In this document: positions 7,038 to 16,383 of the stretch, one piece after another | Position numbering within the stretch: position 1 is the first letter of the stretch | Layout of the letters: every line of letters begins with the position of its first letter | Assembly: GCF_037203605.1 (NCBI RefSeq) | Contig: NZ_JBBDHC010000005.1 | Span: 1 to 64,000, forward strand | DNA: 64,000 nt | Source of the DNA: Denitratimonas tolerans | GTDB taxonomy: Bacteria; Pseudomonadota; Gammaproteobacteria; Xanthomonadales; Xanthomonadaceae | Direction of reading: 5' to 3' | Notes under the pieces: model-generated | What the model saw: only the letters and a program-made list of their open reading frames with translations | Told to the model about the DNA's origin: nothing | The model's database searches: none | Position numbers and translations under genes: made by a program

Positions 7038-9416
7038 ATGAAATTTCCCGAATCCTGGCTGCGTGAACATGTGTCGGTCGAGGCCGACCGCGATACGCTG
7101 GCCGCGACCCTGACCGCCATCGGGCTGGAAGTGGAGGGCGTCGAGCCCATCGGTGCGCTGCTGCCTGGCGTGGTGGTGGCGCAAATCCTCTCCTGCGAGA
7201 AGCACCCCGAGGCTGATCGTCTGAATCTGTGCCAGGTGTCGACCGGCGCGCAGACCGTGCAGATCGTCTGCGGTGCGCCCAACGCGCGCGCGGGCCTCAA
7301 GGCACCGCTGGCGACGGTCGGAGCCGAACTGCCCGGCGGCCTGGTGATCAAGGCCGCGAAGCTGCGCGGGGTGGAATCGTTCGGGATGCTGTGCTCGGCG
7401 AAGGAGCTGGGCGTCGATGCCGACGCCTCGGGCCTGCTCGAACTGCCCGAGGATGCGCCGGTCGGCACGCCGATCGCCGAGTTCCTTTCCCTGCCCGACG
7501 CCAGCTTCGAGCTCAAGCTCACCCCCAACCGCGCCGACTGCTTCTCGGTGCGCGGGGTTGCCTACGACGTGGCGGCGGCGCTGGGCGGTGCGGTGAACGA
7601 ATTCGAGGTCGAGGCGGTTCCCGCAGGCGTCGAGGACCGGCGCGAGATCGTGCTGGACGCCCCGGCCGACTGCCCGCGCTACTGCGGCCGGATCGTGCGC
7701 GGCGTCGATCCGACCGCGCCGACGCCGTTCTGGATGGCAGAACGCCTGCGTCGCGCCGGGCTGCGCCCGATCAGCGCGCTGGTGGACGTCACCAACTACG
7801 TGATGCTCGAACTCGGACAGCCGATGCATGCCTTCGACCAGAGCCTGCTCAAGGGTTCGGTCCACGTGCGCCGTGCGGCGCAGGGCGAGCGCCTCACGCT
7901 GCTGGACGAGCGCGAAGTGAAGCTCGATCCCGGCTTCCTGGTGATCGCGGACGAATCCGCGCCGCTGGCGGTGGCCGGCGTCATGGGCGGGCGCGATTCC
8001 CGCGTCACCGACGATACCCGCGACGTGTTCCTGGAAAGCGCTTTCTTCGCGCCCGAGGCGATCATCGGCCGCGCCCGCACGCTCGGTCTGCATACCGATT
8101 CATCCCAGCGCTTCGAGCGCGGCGTCGACCCGGAACTGGCGCGCCGTGCGCTGGAACGCGCCACCGCGCTGGTGCTGCAGATCGCCGGCGGCACGCCCGG
8201 GCCGGTGGTCGAAGCCAGCGACGGCCAGCGCCTTGCCGCACACACGCCGGTGCGCCTGCGCCGCGCGCGGCTGGAGCGGGTGCTGGGCATGGCGGTTCCC
8301 GATGCCGAGGTCGAGCGCATCCTGCGCGCGCTCGGCATGGGCGTGTCCGCCGATGCCGAAGGCTGGCTGGTGGCCCCGCCTTCGCGCCGCTTCGATATCG
8401 CCATCGAAGAGGACCTGATCGAGGAAGTGGTGCGCATCCACGGCTACGACCGGGTACCGCTGCATGCGCCGACCGGTCAAATCCAGCTCGCGCCGCTGCC
8501 CGAGGCGCAGGTGCCGCTGGCGGCCTTCAGCGCGCAGCTGGCCGCGCGCGGCTATTTCGAGGCGATCAACTACGCCTTCCTGGACGTTGCCGTGCTTCGC
8601 GCCTGGTCGCTGGATGCCGGTGCCGAGGCGCTGGCCAACCCGCTGTCCAGCGAGTTGGGCGTGATGCGCACCGCGCTGCTGCCCGGGCTGGTCGAGGCGC
8701 TGCGGCACAACCTGGCGCGCCAGCAGTCGCGCATTCGCTTGTTCGAAACCGGCCGCGTCTTCCTGCGCGACGCCGATGGCCCGCGCGAGGCGCTGCACCT
8801 GGCGGCGGTCGCCTGCGGACCCGCGCGCGCCGAACAGTGGGGCGAAGCGGCGCGCGAGGTCGATTTCTTCGACCTGCGCGGCGACTTCGAGTCGGTGCTG
8901 GCGCTGGTTGGTGATGCCGGTCGGGTGGAATTCCTGTCGGCCGATGTGCCGTGGCTGCACCCCGGGCGCAGTGCGCGTATCGTCCGTGATGGCCGGCTTC
9001 TGGGCCACCTTGGCCACCTGCATCCGGCCCTGCTGCACGCGCTGGACATCGGGCAGGAGGTCCTGGTGATGGAGCTGGATCAGGCTGTGCTCACGCAGCG
9101 CGCCGTGCCTGCGGCGCGCGAGCTCTCGCGCTTCCCCGCCGTTCGTCGGGATCTGGCGGTCGTGGTCGCCCAAGCCATGCCCTGGGCGGCGATCGAGGCC
9201 AGCCTCAGGACGGCGCTGGGTGCGCAGCTTCGAGCCGTGATGCCGTTCGATGTCTACCAGGGCAAGGGGATGGAAACGGGATTCAAGAGCGTTGCTATGG
9301 GCTTGATTTTCCAAGACGATTCACGCACCCTAGCCGAGCAGGATATCGAGAAGGCCGTTGCGGCCGCGCTGGACGGTCTGGCGCGTGACTGTGGGGCGAC
9401 ACTCAGGGGAGCGTGA
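7038..9416 (+). CDS. pheT: Phenylalanyl-tRNA synthetase beta subunit
   Basis: 792 residues, standard for bacterial PheT, starting MKFPESWLREHV. Domains in order: an N-terminal tRNA-binding OB fold (residues ~40-150, with HPEADRLNLCQV), the B3/B4 editing region (~210-400, RIVRGVDPTAPTPFW and LVDVTNYVMLELGQPMHAFD), the B5 domain (~400-475), a catalytic-like core (~480-690) and a C-terminal anticodon-recognition fold (FDX-ACB) with SRFPAVRRDLAVVV. It pairs with PheS. The stop codon overlaps the start of ihfA by one base. Confidence 0.97.
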   Translation: MKFPESWLREHVSVEADRDTLAATLTAIGLEVEGVEPIGALLPGVVVAQILSCEKHPEADRLNLCQVSTGAQTVQIVCGAPNARAGLKAPLATVGAELPGGLVIKAAKLRGVESFGMLCSAKELGVDADASGLLELPEDAPVGTPIAEFLSLPDASFELKLTPNRADCFSVRGVAYDVAAALGGAVNEFEVEAVPAGVEDRREIVLDAPADCPRYCGRIVRGVDPTAPTPFWMAERLRRAGLRPISALVDVTNYVMLELGQPMHAFDQSLLKGSVHVRRAAQGERLTLLDEREVKLDPGFLVIADESAPLAVAGVMGGRDSRVTDDTRDVFLESAFFAPEAIIGRARTLGLHTDSSQRFERGVDPELARRALERATALVLQIAGGTPGPVVEASDGQRLAAHTPVRLRRARLERVLGMAVPDAEVERILRALGMGVSADAEGWLVAPPSRRFDIAIEEDLIEEVVRIHGYDRVPLHAPTGQIQLAPLPEAQVPLAAFSAQLAARGYFEAINYAFLDVAVLRAWSLDAGAEALANPLSSELGVMRTALLPGLVEALRHNLARQQSRIRLFETGRVFLRDADGPREALHLAAVACGPARAEQWGEAAREVDFFDLRGDFESVLALVGDAGRVEFLSADVPWLHPGRSARIVRDGRLLGHLGHLHPALLHALDIGQEVLVMELDQAVLTQRAVPAARELSRFPAVRRDLAVVVAQAMPWAAIEASLRTALGAQLRAVMPFDVYQGKGMETGFKSVAMGLIFQDDSRTLAEQDIEKAVAAALDGLARDCGATLRGA

Positions 9417-9715
9417 TGGCATTGACCAAGGCCGACATGGCTGATCGGCTGTTCGAGGACGTGGGCCTCAACAAGCGCGAAGCCAAGGAATTCGTCGATG
9501 CGCTGTTCGACACCCTGCGCGAGGCGCTGGAGGGTGGGCATCAGGTCAAGCTGTCGGGATTCGGCAACTTCGACCTGCGCCAGAAGAACCAGCGCCCCGG
9601 CCGCAACCCCAAGACGGGGGAGGAAATCCCGATTTCGGCACGCACCGTCGTGACCTTCCGCCCCGGACAGAAGCTCAAGGAGCGCGTGGAAGCCTATGCT
9701 GGACCCGGGAAGTAA
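9416..9715 (+). CDS. ihfA: Integration host factor alpha subunit
   Basis: 99 residues from ATG 9416 (MALTKADMADRLFEDVGLNK), matching the usual IhfA start; a GTG three bases earlier is in frame but would only add one residue. The DNA-bending arm is seen as KNQRPGRNPKTGEEIPISARTVVTF split around residues 57-80, including the Pro that intercalates into DNA. It forms a heterodimer with IhfB and bends DNA at promoters and recombination sites. TGATG overlap with pheT indicates translational coupling, as in other gammaproteobacteria. Confidence 0.96.
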   Translation: MALTKADMADRLFEDVGLNKREAKEFVDALFDTLREALEGGHQVKLSGFGNFDLRQKNQRPGRNPKTGEEIPISARTVVTFRPGQKLKERVEAYAGPGK

Positions 9716-10052
9716 TCGCGAGCTTCCGCCGATTCCGGCCAAACGCTACTTCACCATCGGTGAGGTCAGCGAGTTGTGCGACGTCAAACCGCACGTGCTG
9801 CGCTACTGGGAAACCGAGTTCCCCAACCTCAAGCCGGTCAAGCGGCGCGGCAATCGCCGCTACTACCAGCGCCACGATGTGCTGACCATCCGCCAGATCC
9901 GCGGGCTGCTCTACGACCAGGGCTTCACCATCACCGGCGCGCGCCAGCGGCTGGAAGGCGAGCAGGGCAGGGCGGAGGCGACCATTTCCAGCCAGATCGT
10001 GCATCAGGTGCGCGTGGAACTGGAAGAGGTGCTGCAGCTCCTGCGGCGCTGA
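9696..10052 (+). CDS. MerR-family transcriptional regulator
   Basis: 118 residues. The N-terminal winged helix-turn-helix of the MerR family is clear (YFTIGEVSELCDVKPHVLRYWE, split; then RRYYQRHDVLTIRQIRGLLYDQGFTI), followed by a short coiled-coil dimerisation helix. It lacks Cys or an added ligand domain, so the effector is unknown. It overlaps the end of ihfA by 20 bases and belongs to the same transcript; this ihfA-merR-tRNA-Pro order is typical of the group. Confidence 0.9.
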   Translation: MLDPGSNRELPPIPAKRYFTIGEVSELCDVKPHVLRYWETEFPNLKPVKRRGNRRYYQRHDVLTIRQIRGLLYDQGFTITGARQRLEGEQGRAEATISSQIVHQVRVELEEVLQLLRR

Positions 10053-10098
10053 GTCCCGTCGATCCGAGGCGCTCGTGCAAGCCACGCGGCGCAAACTC

Positions 10099-10107
10099 TG
10101 CTAACAT
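10099..10107 (+). promoter_or_regulatory. Extended -10 element upstream of tRNA-Pro
   Basis: TGC followed by TAACAT (10102-10107) and then a GC-rich GTGCGGCCC stretch, 48 bases before the tRNA. The -35 region is not convincing. Confidence 0.35.
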
Positions 10108-10154
10108 GTGCGGCCCGCCGCAGCACCACGCGACGAGCGGGCTGATCCAACCAT

Positions 10155-10231
10155 CGGGGTATAGCGCAGCCTGGTAGCGCACTTGTCTGGGGGACAAGTG
10201 GTCGTCGGTTCAAATCCGGCTACCCCGACCA
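10155..10231 (+). tRNA. tRNA-Pro (anticodon GGG)
   Basis: 77 nt with CCA encoded. The acceptor stem CGGGGTA pairs with TACCCCG; the D arm is AGCGCAGCCTGGTAGCGC; the anticodon stem CTTGT/ACAAG encloses the loop CTGGGGG, giving anticodon GGG; the T loop contains GGTTCAAATCC. An intrinsic terminator follows 17 bases later. Confidence 0.96.
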
Positions 10232-10248
10232 AATTCCAGTTGCGAATC

Positions 10249-10286
10249 AGCGGCTTGTGACTTTTGTCCAAGCCGCTTTTCGTTTT
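10249..10286 (+). terminator. Rho-independent terminator after tRNA-Pro
   Basis: A 9-bp stem (AGCGGCTTG at 10249-10257, CAAGCCGCT at 10269-10277) followed by TTTTCGTTTT. Confidence 0.85.
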
Positions 10287-10533
10287 CAGCCGATTCCCAT
10301 CCTGATTCCACCCATCGTGCGAGCGCGCAACAGGCGCGTCTTGCGCCAGTGCGGGTCGTGGCCATCGGAGTGGCGCGCCGGTGGGGCCGCGCCAGCGGCG
10401 CGTGGAAGTCCTGGCCCCATGGTGGAAGAGGATCGCGGCGCGGGGAGGCGCGAGCGCCCGAACCCGGCCGCCGGGCCCCGAGGCTGACAACAACAGCCCG
10501 GCCGGAAGGCAGGCCGCCTGCCGGATCGCGGCC
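10287..10533. other. Spacer between convergent tRNA genes
   Basis: About 250 GC-rich bases between the two convergent tRNA terminators. Short reading frames occur on both strands but none has a ribosome binding site or a recognisable product. I see nothing functional in it. Confidence 0.5.
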
Positions 10534-10563
10534 AAAGAAAAGGGCCTGCATCGCTGCAAGCCC
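10534..10563 (-). terminator. Rho-independent terminator after tRNA-Asn
   Basis: Read on the minus strand: a 9-bp stem (GGGCTTGCA with TGCAGGCCC, one G-U pair; plus-strand 10542-10563) followed by TTTTCTTT. It ends transcription of the tRNA-Asn gene 10 bases after its 3' end. Confidence 0.8.
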
Positions 10564-10573
10564 TCGAAAGATT

Positions 10574-10650
10574 TGGCGCCCGAAGTTGGACTCGAACCAA
10601 CGACCCCCTGATTAACAGTCAAGTGCTCTAACCGGCTGAGCTATTCGGGC
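10574..10650 (-). tRNA. tRNA-Asn (anticodon GTT)
   Basis: 77 nt with encoded CCA. On the minus strand the acceptor stem GCCCGAA pairs with TTCGGGC; the D arm is AGCTCAGCCGGTTAGAGC; the anticodon stem CTTGA/TCAGG encloses CTGTTAA, giving anticodon GTT; the T loop contains GGTTCGAGTCC. It has a near-consensus promoter and its own terminator, so it is a single-gene unit. Confidence 0.96.
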
Positions 10651-10659
10651 GGGCCGCCC

Positions 10660-10687
10660 ATTATATGGCCTGGCGTGGAGTGGTCAA
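10660..10687 (-). promoter_or_regulatory. Near-consensus sigma-70 promoter of tRNA-Asn
   Basis: On the minus strand, TTGACC (10682-10687) and a perfect TATAAT (10660-10665) are separated by 16 bp. The -10 ends 9 bases before the tRNA 5' end. This is the strongest promoter match seen in the window. Confidence 0.8.
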
Positions 10688-10740
10688 GACGCGGATGTTC
10701 AGTGTGCGGATGTTCAGTGGGCCCTTCCGGTACCGGCGGT

Positions 10741-12243
10741 TCAGGGGCGATCGGTTCCGGCGGCGGGTTCGGGCGCATCGCGCTCCTGCAGCGCCATCCG
10801 CGCCAGCGCCAGCAGGCGTTCGGCGGAAGGAGCAGCCAGGCGCTGGCGGAACGCGGTCAGCGTGGCGTCGCGGTCGAGTTCGCGCGCGTTGGCCAGGGTG
10901 TCGGCCAAGGCATGGCCGAGGCTGTCGAAGATGAGGCCGTAGGCCACCGCGTGCACCAGCCCGCCCCCGAGCGTGCCGAAGCCGGGAAAGGCCTTGAGCG
11001 CGTTGCCGACCACCGCCAGGGTGATGGAGCTTCCGGTGCGCAGCAGGCCGCCGGCGCGCGAGAGCAGGTCGTCGACGTCCACGTCGCGCGCGCGCAGGCC
11101 GTGGATCTGGCACAGCTCGCGGGTGAGCGCGGTCGCCAGCGCGCCCTGGATGACGAGGTCGGTGCCGGGCGCAACGGCGGCGAGCGCGCCGATCACGGCG
11201 CGGCGGGTGTAACGCTCGATGGCCTTGTCGCTGCGCTCCTGCTGCTCGCGGCGCTCGCCTTCGGCCAGGCGCTCGTCGATATGGGCGAACAGGGCGGCTT
11301 CGCGCCCGGGCTCCAGCGCCTGCGTGCCCGCGCGTGCGATCCGGGCGAGCGCGCGCTGCAGGGCGTCGACCTGCGCCGGGCGCTCGCGCCGCAGGATCTC
11401 GTGACGGCCGTCGTGGTGCTCCCGCACCACGTCTTCGAAATGTCCGGCGCTGGCGCTGACCACCTCGGCACCCAGTTCGCGCACTTCCTCGGCGAGCCGG
11501 CCGGTGAGCGCCTTCAGTTCGGCCGGGGTGTAGCGGTCGGCCTTGTTCAGTACCAGCACCAGCGGGCGGCCGAACTGCGCCAGCGCGGCAAGCTCCTGGC
11601 GCTGGCTGCGCGAGAGGTCGGCGTCGACCACGTAGATCAGCGCGTGCGAGCGCGCCGCCTCGGCCCGCGCCAGCGCGATGTGTTCGCTGTCGCCGGCCTC
11701 GAAGCTGCCGGGGACATCCGCGATTTCCAGGGTGCGGCCGTCCGGCAGCAGGCCGCGGTGGTGGCTGATGCGCCGGGTCGATCCCCCCACCGCGCCGATC
11801 TCGGGTGCGGCGTCGGGTGCGAGCGCCTTGAGCAGGCTGCTCTTGCCGGTGGAAATCTGGCCGAACAGGCAGGCCTGAACCGCCCCTTCGGCGCGGCGGC
11901 GGTCCAGTTCGCCCAGTTCTCCGCGCGCCTCGAAGCCTTCCGGCACGGAGGCGCCGATGCGTTCGATCCGGGCCTCCAGGGTGCTGCGGTCGATCGCGGC
12001 GGCGCGCGGCGTGCGCGCGGCGCGCGGGCGCAGCAGGCGCCACACGCCCCACAGCGCAAGAATGACCAGCGCGGCCATGAGCGCGGCGAATCCGATGCGG
12101 ACCCATTCGGGCCAGGCTTGCAGGCGATCCCATACCGAAAGTGCGGCATCGGTGGCGCGCAGCAGGGTCAGGGTGAGCATTGCCACACCCAGCATCAGTG
12201 CGGCGGCAAGCAGGAGTCGCAGGGGTTGGCTGGGTCGTTTCAT
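10741..12243 (-). CDS. Membrane-anchored GTPase with DUF697 domain
   Basis: 500 residues from ATG 12243. Two N-terminal membrane segments (about residues 9-28 and 50-71) are followed by a dynamin/Era-like G domain: P-loop GQISTGKS (128-135), switch II DVPG (176-179), NKAD (233-236) and a SAS motif near 265. The C-terminal third (about 350-470) looks like DUF697, a helical membrane-associating domain found in YcjF-like proteins, with Gly/Ala-rich helices. The family is thought to act at the inner membrane; no precise role is known to me. It is divergent from the hybrid kinase gene, with 110 bases between them. The frame stays open upstream, but the hydrophobic N-terminus begins at this ATG. 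Confidence 0.85.
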   Translation of the reverse strand: MKRPSQPLRLLLAAALMLGVAMLTLTLLRATDAALSVWDRLQAWPEWVRIGFAALMAALVILALWGVWRLLRPRAARTPRAAAIDRSTLEARIERIGASVPEGFEARGELGELDRRRAEGAVQACLFGQISTGKSSLLKALAPDAAPEIGAVGGSTRRISHHRGLLPDGRTLEIADVPGSFEAGDSEHIALARAEAARSHALIYVVDADLSRSQRQELAALAQFGRPLVLVLNKADRYTPAELKALTGRLAEEVRELGAEVVSASAGHFEDVVREHHDGRHEILRRERPAQVDALQRALARIARAGTQALEPGREAALFAHIDERLAEGERREQQERSDKAIERYTRRAVIGALAAVAPGTDLVIQGALATALTRELCQIHGLRARDVDVDDLLSRAGGLLRTGSSITLAVVGNALKAFPGFGTLGGGLVHAVAYGLIFDSLGHALADTLANARELDRDATLTAFRQRLAAPSAERLLALARMALQERDAPEPAAGTDRP

Positions 12244-12353
12244 CGCCTGCTCGCGGTGGGATGAGGCAATGTAGCGCTTGAACCGCGCCGCGGCCATTGC
12301 GAGGATGCCACGGGGGCCAAGGGCTGGACGCGCGCAGGCGCAGGGGGTTGGAC

Positions 12354-15300
12354 ATGGGTCGATGGGCGCACGCGCTGGTCGCACTGGGGTTCGTACTTGC
12401 GTTCGGGGCACGCGCGCAGGGCGTTCCCGAGTCACCCCTCTTCGTCCCGATGACGGCGGCCGATGGCCTGCCTTCCAGCCACGTCAACGCCTTGGTGCAG
12501 GACCACGACGGCTACCTGTGGATCGCGACCCACGACGGATTGGCGCGGTATGACGGGGTGGAGTTCAAGGCGTTCCGCCACGCGGTCAACGATCCGGCCT
12601 CGCTGCCGAGCAATTCGGTGGAGTTCCTGCACGTCGATGCGCGCAACCGCCTGTGGGTAGGCACGGAAGGGGCGGGCCTGAGCCTGCTGGAACCCGACGG
12701 GCTGCATTTTCACCGCTATGGGCCGGAGTTCGATCCGCGCTTCCGGCTGCGCGACGTGTGGGCGATCGCCTCCGGCGCGGATGGCGTGATCTGGGCCGGC
12801 GGCTATGCCGAGGGCCTGTACCGCTTCGATACCTTGGCCGATACGGTCGAGGTGCTGCGCGTCGATCCCGAAGGCGGCGGGATGCCGTCCAACCACATCC
12901 TCAGCCTGCTGCCGCTGCCCGATGGCCGCCTGCTGGTGGCCACCAGCGCCGGGCTGGTGTTCCTGCGCGACGGGCGCTTCGAGGCGGCACCGCCGTTTCA
13001 TCACCCCAGGCCCGGCATGGTGCTGTCGCTCCTGGCCGAGCCGGACGGATCCATCCTGGTGGGCACGCAGGCCGGGTTGGAGCGGCTGGTGGATGGCCGC
13101 TTCGAGCCGGCGTTCCCGGGGGCGGAAAACGAGGCGGCGCTGGCGGCTGGCGTGAACGCGATGCTGCGCGACCGCGATGGCGAATACTGGCTTGGCACGC
13201 GCTCCGGGCTGCGCCATGCGCGCGGCGGACGCGTGCACGACAGCCGCACCCACGCCGCGCTGCCGAGCGCGGAGCTGGTGCAGTACATGCTGGAGGATCA
13301 CGAGGGCGGGCTCTGGTTCGTGCTGCGCAACACCGGCCTGTTGCGGCTGCGCCCGGATTGGGAGAACTTTGCGGTACTCAGCCGCGGTGCGCCGGAGCTG
13401 GGCGGGCTGAGCAGCGATGTCGTGTCCGGCAGCACCTCCGATGGCGAAGGCGGCATGTGGCTGGTGCATCGCGACGGCGGACTCGAGCGGCTTTCCGCGG
13501 CGGGGCGTTCGACCCGCTACTTCGAGACGCTGGACGGCACCGTCCCGTGGCGGCAGCTTTCCGCCGTGCTGGCGCGCGAAGACGGCCGGCTCTGGCTGGG
13601 CCACACCCGCGGCGTGAGCTTGTTCGACCCGGTGAGTGGCGACCTCACCCACTGGCTGAGCGACGCCGAACGCGATGCCGCTCCGGTCGGCATGGTCGAC
13701 CAGCTGCTTTCCGATGGCGACGGGCGATTCTGGATGACGGCCTACGGCGGAGGACTGCAGTACCGCGATGCGCAGGGGCGGGTGCTGGGAAGCTGGGCAA
13801 GCGGCGCGCCGGACGGCCTGCCGGACGGTTCCATCGAAGGATTGGTCCACGATCCGGCGGGGCGCCTCTGGATCGCGGGCGACTTCGGCGTGCTGCGGCA
13901 AACCGGCGACGGACGATTCGAAGCGATGCGCGGGCTGCCGCCGGGCCGCATCATGGGCCTGGCGTTTTCGCCCGATGGCGAGCTGTGGACCGTGCGCATG
14001 GGGTTCCTTGAGCGCCATCGCGTGCGCGATGGCCTGCTGGAGCGGGTCGACCAGGTGGGCGAGGCGCAGGGCCTTCCCGCGGTGGAAGTGGGTGGCGTCG
14101 TCGTGGATGCGGCCGGAGATGTGTGGCTCACCACGGTGCGTGGCCTGTGGCGCTATCAGGTCGCGTCCGGCAGCTTGCTGGGCTTCGGCGTGCGCGATGG
14201 CTTGCCCAGCGACGAGTTCACCATGCGACCACCGCGACAGAGCGCCGAGCGCATCATTTACGCCTCGACCATGAAGGGCATGGTGGTGTTCGATCCGGCG
14301 CGGATCGGCTTCACCCAGGCCCAGTCACCGCTCCTCATGCAGGAAGTCTCCGTGCTGCGACCGCAGGGGCGCGAAGCGCTGGATTCGACCGCACCGATCC
14401 GGCTCGCATGGAACGACCGCGAGCTGACCATCAAAGCGCGCCTGCTGTCCTTCGCCAACCCGCCGTCCAATCGCTACCGCTTCCGCCTGACGGGATTCGA
14501 AACCCAGTGGGTCGACGTGGGCGCGTCGGGCGAGCGCGTCTTCAGCCAGCTCGATCCGGGTGACTATCGCCTGGAGGTCATCGGCGACAACGGTTCGGGC
14601 GCGTGGAGCGCCGCGCCGCTGCAGCTTGGGCTGCGCGTGTCGCCGCCCTGGTGGCGCAGCGGCTGGGCCTACCTCGGCTACGCGCTGGCGCTGCTCGCGG
14701 CGCTGGCCGTGGCCCTGCTGGCACACCGCCGCCGGCTCGATCGCGAACATGCCCTGCAGCTTGCCCAACGCCAGCGCGAATGGGCCGAGCGCGCGTCGGA
14801 GGCCAAGAGCAGCTTTCTCGCCACCATGGGGCACGAGATCCGCACCCCCATGACCGGCGTGCTGGGCATGAGCGAACTCCTGCTCAAATCGCCGCTGGAC
14901 GCGCGTCAGCGCGGCCACGTCGAGGCGATCCGCCGCTCCGGCGACCTGATGCTGCGGCTGGTCAATGATGCGCTCGATCTGGCGCGGATCGAGGCGGGCA
15001 AGCTGGATCTGGCCGATGAAGCCTTCGACCTGCGCGCGATGCTGCAGCAGGCCGCCGGGCTGCTGCGGCCGCTGGCCGATGCCAAGGGGCTGGTTTTCGA
15101 GGTGCGCCTGGATGCCGATGCGCCGAGATGGGTGCGCGGCGATGGCCAGCGGATGCAGCAGATTGTCCTGAACCTCGCGGGCAACGCGATCAAGTTCACC
15201 GAGGTCGGGCGCGTCGATCTGCATCTGGCGCGCCGGGCCGATGGCCAGGCGGTGATTTCGGTACGCGATACCGGGCCGGGCCTGGACGCCGAGCAGCAGT

Positions 15301-15881
15301 CGCGCCTGTTCCGGCGTTTCGAGCAGGGCGAGGGCAACCTGACCGCGCGCCGCCACGGCGGCAGTGGCCTGGGACTGGCGATCTGCCAGGAGCTCGCCGG
15401 CGCGATGGGTGGGCGGATCACGGTGGAAAGCGCGCCGGGCGCGGGATCGACGTTCCGGCTCGAGGTGCCGCTGCCCGACGCCCTCGCGCCGCCCGACAGC
15501 GCACCCGCCGCGGCGGCACCGGCGGCGCGGGATATTCTGGTGGTGGAGGACGACCCGGTGGTGGCGCAGGTGATCGCCGGGCTGCTGGCCGCCCAGGGGC
15601 ATCGCGTGGAGCACGCCGCGCACGGTTTGGCGGCGCTGGCGGCGCTGCGCGAGCGGGACTTCGCGCTGGTGTTCCTCGATCTGGACCTGCCCGGCCTGAG
15701 CGGCTTCGAGGTGGCGCGCATGGTCGGCACCGGCGAAGGCGCGCCGCCCATGGTCGCGCTGAGCGCGCGCGCCGATCCGCAGGTGGAGGAACGCACCGCC
15801 CAGGCCGGCATGCGCGCCTTCCTGCGCAAGCCGGTGCGCGGCGAGGATCTCGCCGAGGCGGTGCGGCGCTGGGCGAGGTAG
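12354..15881 (+). CDS. Hybrid sensor histidine kinase with two-component regulator propeller
   Basis: 1175 residues: a complete one-piece signalling system. A signal peptide (to ALAFGARAQ, ~residue 23) is followed by a periplasmic beta-propeller of Reg_prop repeats (about 30-690; motifs such as GLPSSHVNALVQDHDGYLWIAT), a Y_Y_Y domain (about 690-765), one membrane segment (about 768-790), HisKA with His827 in GHEIRTP, a HATPase domain (NxxGNAIKFT near 939, DTGPGL, GGSGLGLAI) and a C-terminal receiver with phospho-acceptor Asp1109 and Lys near 1160. No DNA-binding domain is attached, so the phosphoryl group must pass to an unlinked partner or the receiver acts in cis. AGGGGG lies 7 bases before ATG 12354. 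Such propeller kinases often sense polysaccharides, but no glycan genes lie nearby. Confidence 0.95.
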   Translation: MGRWAHALVALGFVLAFGARAQGVPESPLFVPMTAADGLPSSHVNALVQDHDGYLWIATHDGLARYDGVEFKAFRHAVNDPASLPSNSVEFLHVDARNRLWVGTEGAGLSLLEPDGLHFHRYGPEFDPRFRLRDVWAIASGADGVIWAGGYAEGLYRFDTLADTVEVLRVDPEGGGMPSNHILSLLPLPDGRLLVATSAGLVFLRDGRFEAAPPFHHPRPGMVLSLLAEPDGSILVGTQAGLERLVDGRFEPAFPGAENEAALAAGVNAMLRDRDGEYWLGTRSGLRHARGGRVHDSRTHAALPSAELVQYMLEDHEGGLWFVLRNTGLLRLRPDWENFAVLSRGAPELGGLSSDVVSGSTSDGEGGMWLVHRDGGLERLSAAGRSTRYFETLDGTVPWRQLSAVLAREDGRLWLGHTRGVSLFDPVSGDLTHWLSDAERDAAPVGMVDQLLSDGDGRFWMTAYGGGLQYRDAQGRVLGSWASGAPDGLPDGSIEGLVHDPAGRLWIAGDFGVLRQTGDGRFEAMRGLPPGRIMGLAFSPDGELWTVRMGFLERHRVRDGLLERVDQVGEAQGLPAVEVGGVVVDAAGDVWLTTVRGLWRYQVASGSLLGFGVRDGLPSDEFTMRPPRQSAERIIYASTMKGMVVFDPARIGFTQAQSPLLMQEVSVLRPQGREALDSTAPIRLAWNDRELTIKARLLSFANPPSNRYRFRLTGFETQWVDVGASGERVFSQLDPGDYRLEVIGDNGSGAWSAAPLQLGLRVSPPWWRSGWAYLGYALALLAALAVALLAHRRRLDREHALQLAQRQREWAERASEAKSSFLATMGHEIRTPMTGVLGMSELLLKSPLDARQRGHVEAIRRSGDLMLRLVNDALDLARIEAGKLDLADEAFDLRAMLQQAAGLLRPLADAKGLVFEVRLDADAPRWVRGDGQRMQQIVLNLAGNAIKFTEVGRVDLHLARRADGQAVISVRDTGPGLDAEQQSRLFRRFEQGEGNLTARRHGGSGLGLAICQELAGAMGGRITVESAPGAGSTFRLEVPLPDALAPPDSAPAAAAPAARDILVVEDDPVVAQVIAGLLAAQGHRVEHAAHGLAALAALRERDFALVFLDLDLPGLSGFEVARMVGTGEGAPPMVALSARADPQVEERTAQAGMRAFLRKPVRGEDLAEAVRRWAR

Positions 15882-15906
15882 GGAATATATGCCCCGGCAA
15901 CCCGAT

Positions 15907-16086
15907 TCCTGATTAGCCCTGATCCTCAGCCGATGCTTCGGCGAAGAGTGGCTTTGGCTCGCCATTCCCGCATGCTTTTGGCGGAAACCCGGAGACTTGG
16001 CTTTTGTTGTGGGGGCATCTGGAAGCAAAGACACTGGATTCCTGCCTTCGCAGGAATGACGAGCTGAGAGTCAGGGCTAATCAGGA
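15907..16086 (+). repeat. MITE-like repeat element, copy 1
   Basis: 180 bp bounded by perfect 16-bp terminal inverted repeats (15907-15922 and 16071-16086). Inside are ACACTGGATTCCTGCCTTCG and its partner arm GCAGGAATGACG, a short hairpin that resembles dispersed proteobacterial repeats. It contains no gene. It matches copy 2 over nearly its full length on the opposite strand, including an identical 26-bp stretch (15915-15940 versus 16528-16553). Confidence 0.75.
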
Positions 16087-16383
16087 CCCGATTTTGATCG
16101 AACGGAAGGGAGCATGAATAAGTCCGCTGAAAATCCTGATCGAGCGGATCGAATCACGCGTTTCTGCTTTTACCGCTAGTGCGGCAGACTCGCAGGCTTT
16201 AACTGTTGCGCTTCATTCGCACCTGAAAGCCAGTCTTCCCATAGCCTGATATTTTTCACTCCTCTCGATCATGACCTTTTTCAATCGATCCTTTGATGAT
16301 CGCCAGAGAATCGAGAAATCGGCAGATTCCGTGGTGCCGACTGCGCCCGCAGGTTCCGGCGACGGTCATGTTGTGATACAATG

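Noticed and set aside
10349..10615. Small protein-coding genes between the two tRNAs
   Set aside because: They run into the tRNA-Asn gene and its terminator and have no supporting signals.
12432..14018. Minus-strand open frame of 528 codons inside the hybrid kinase gene
   Set aside because: Shadow of the propeller repeats; composition (many His, Gln, Arg) is typical for antisense of GC-rich genes.
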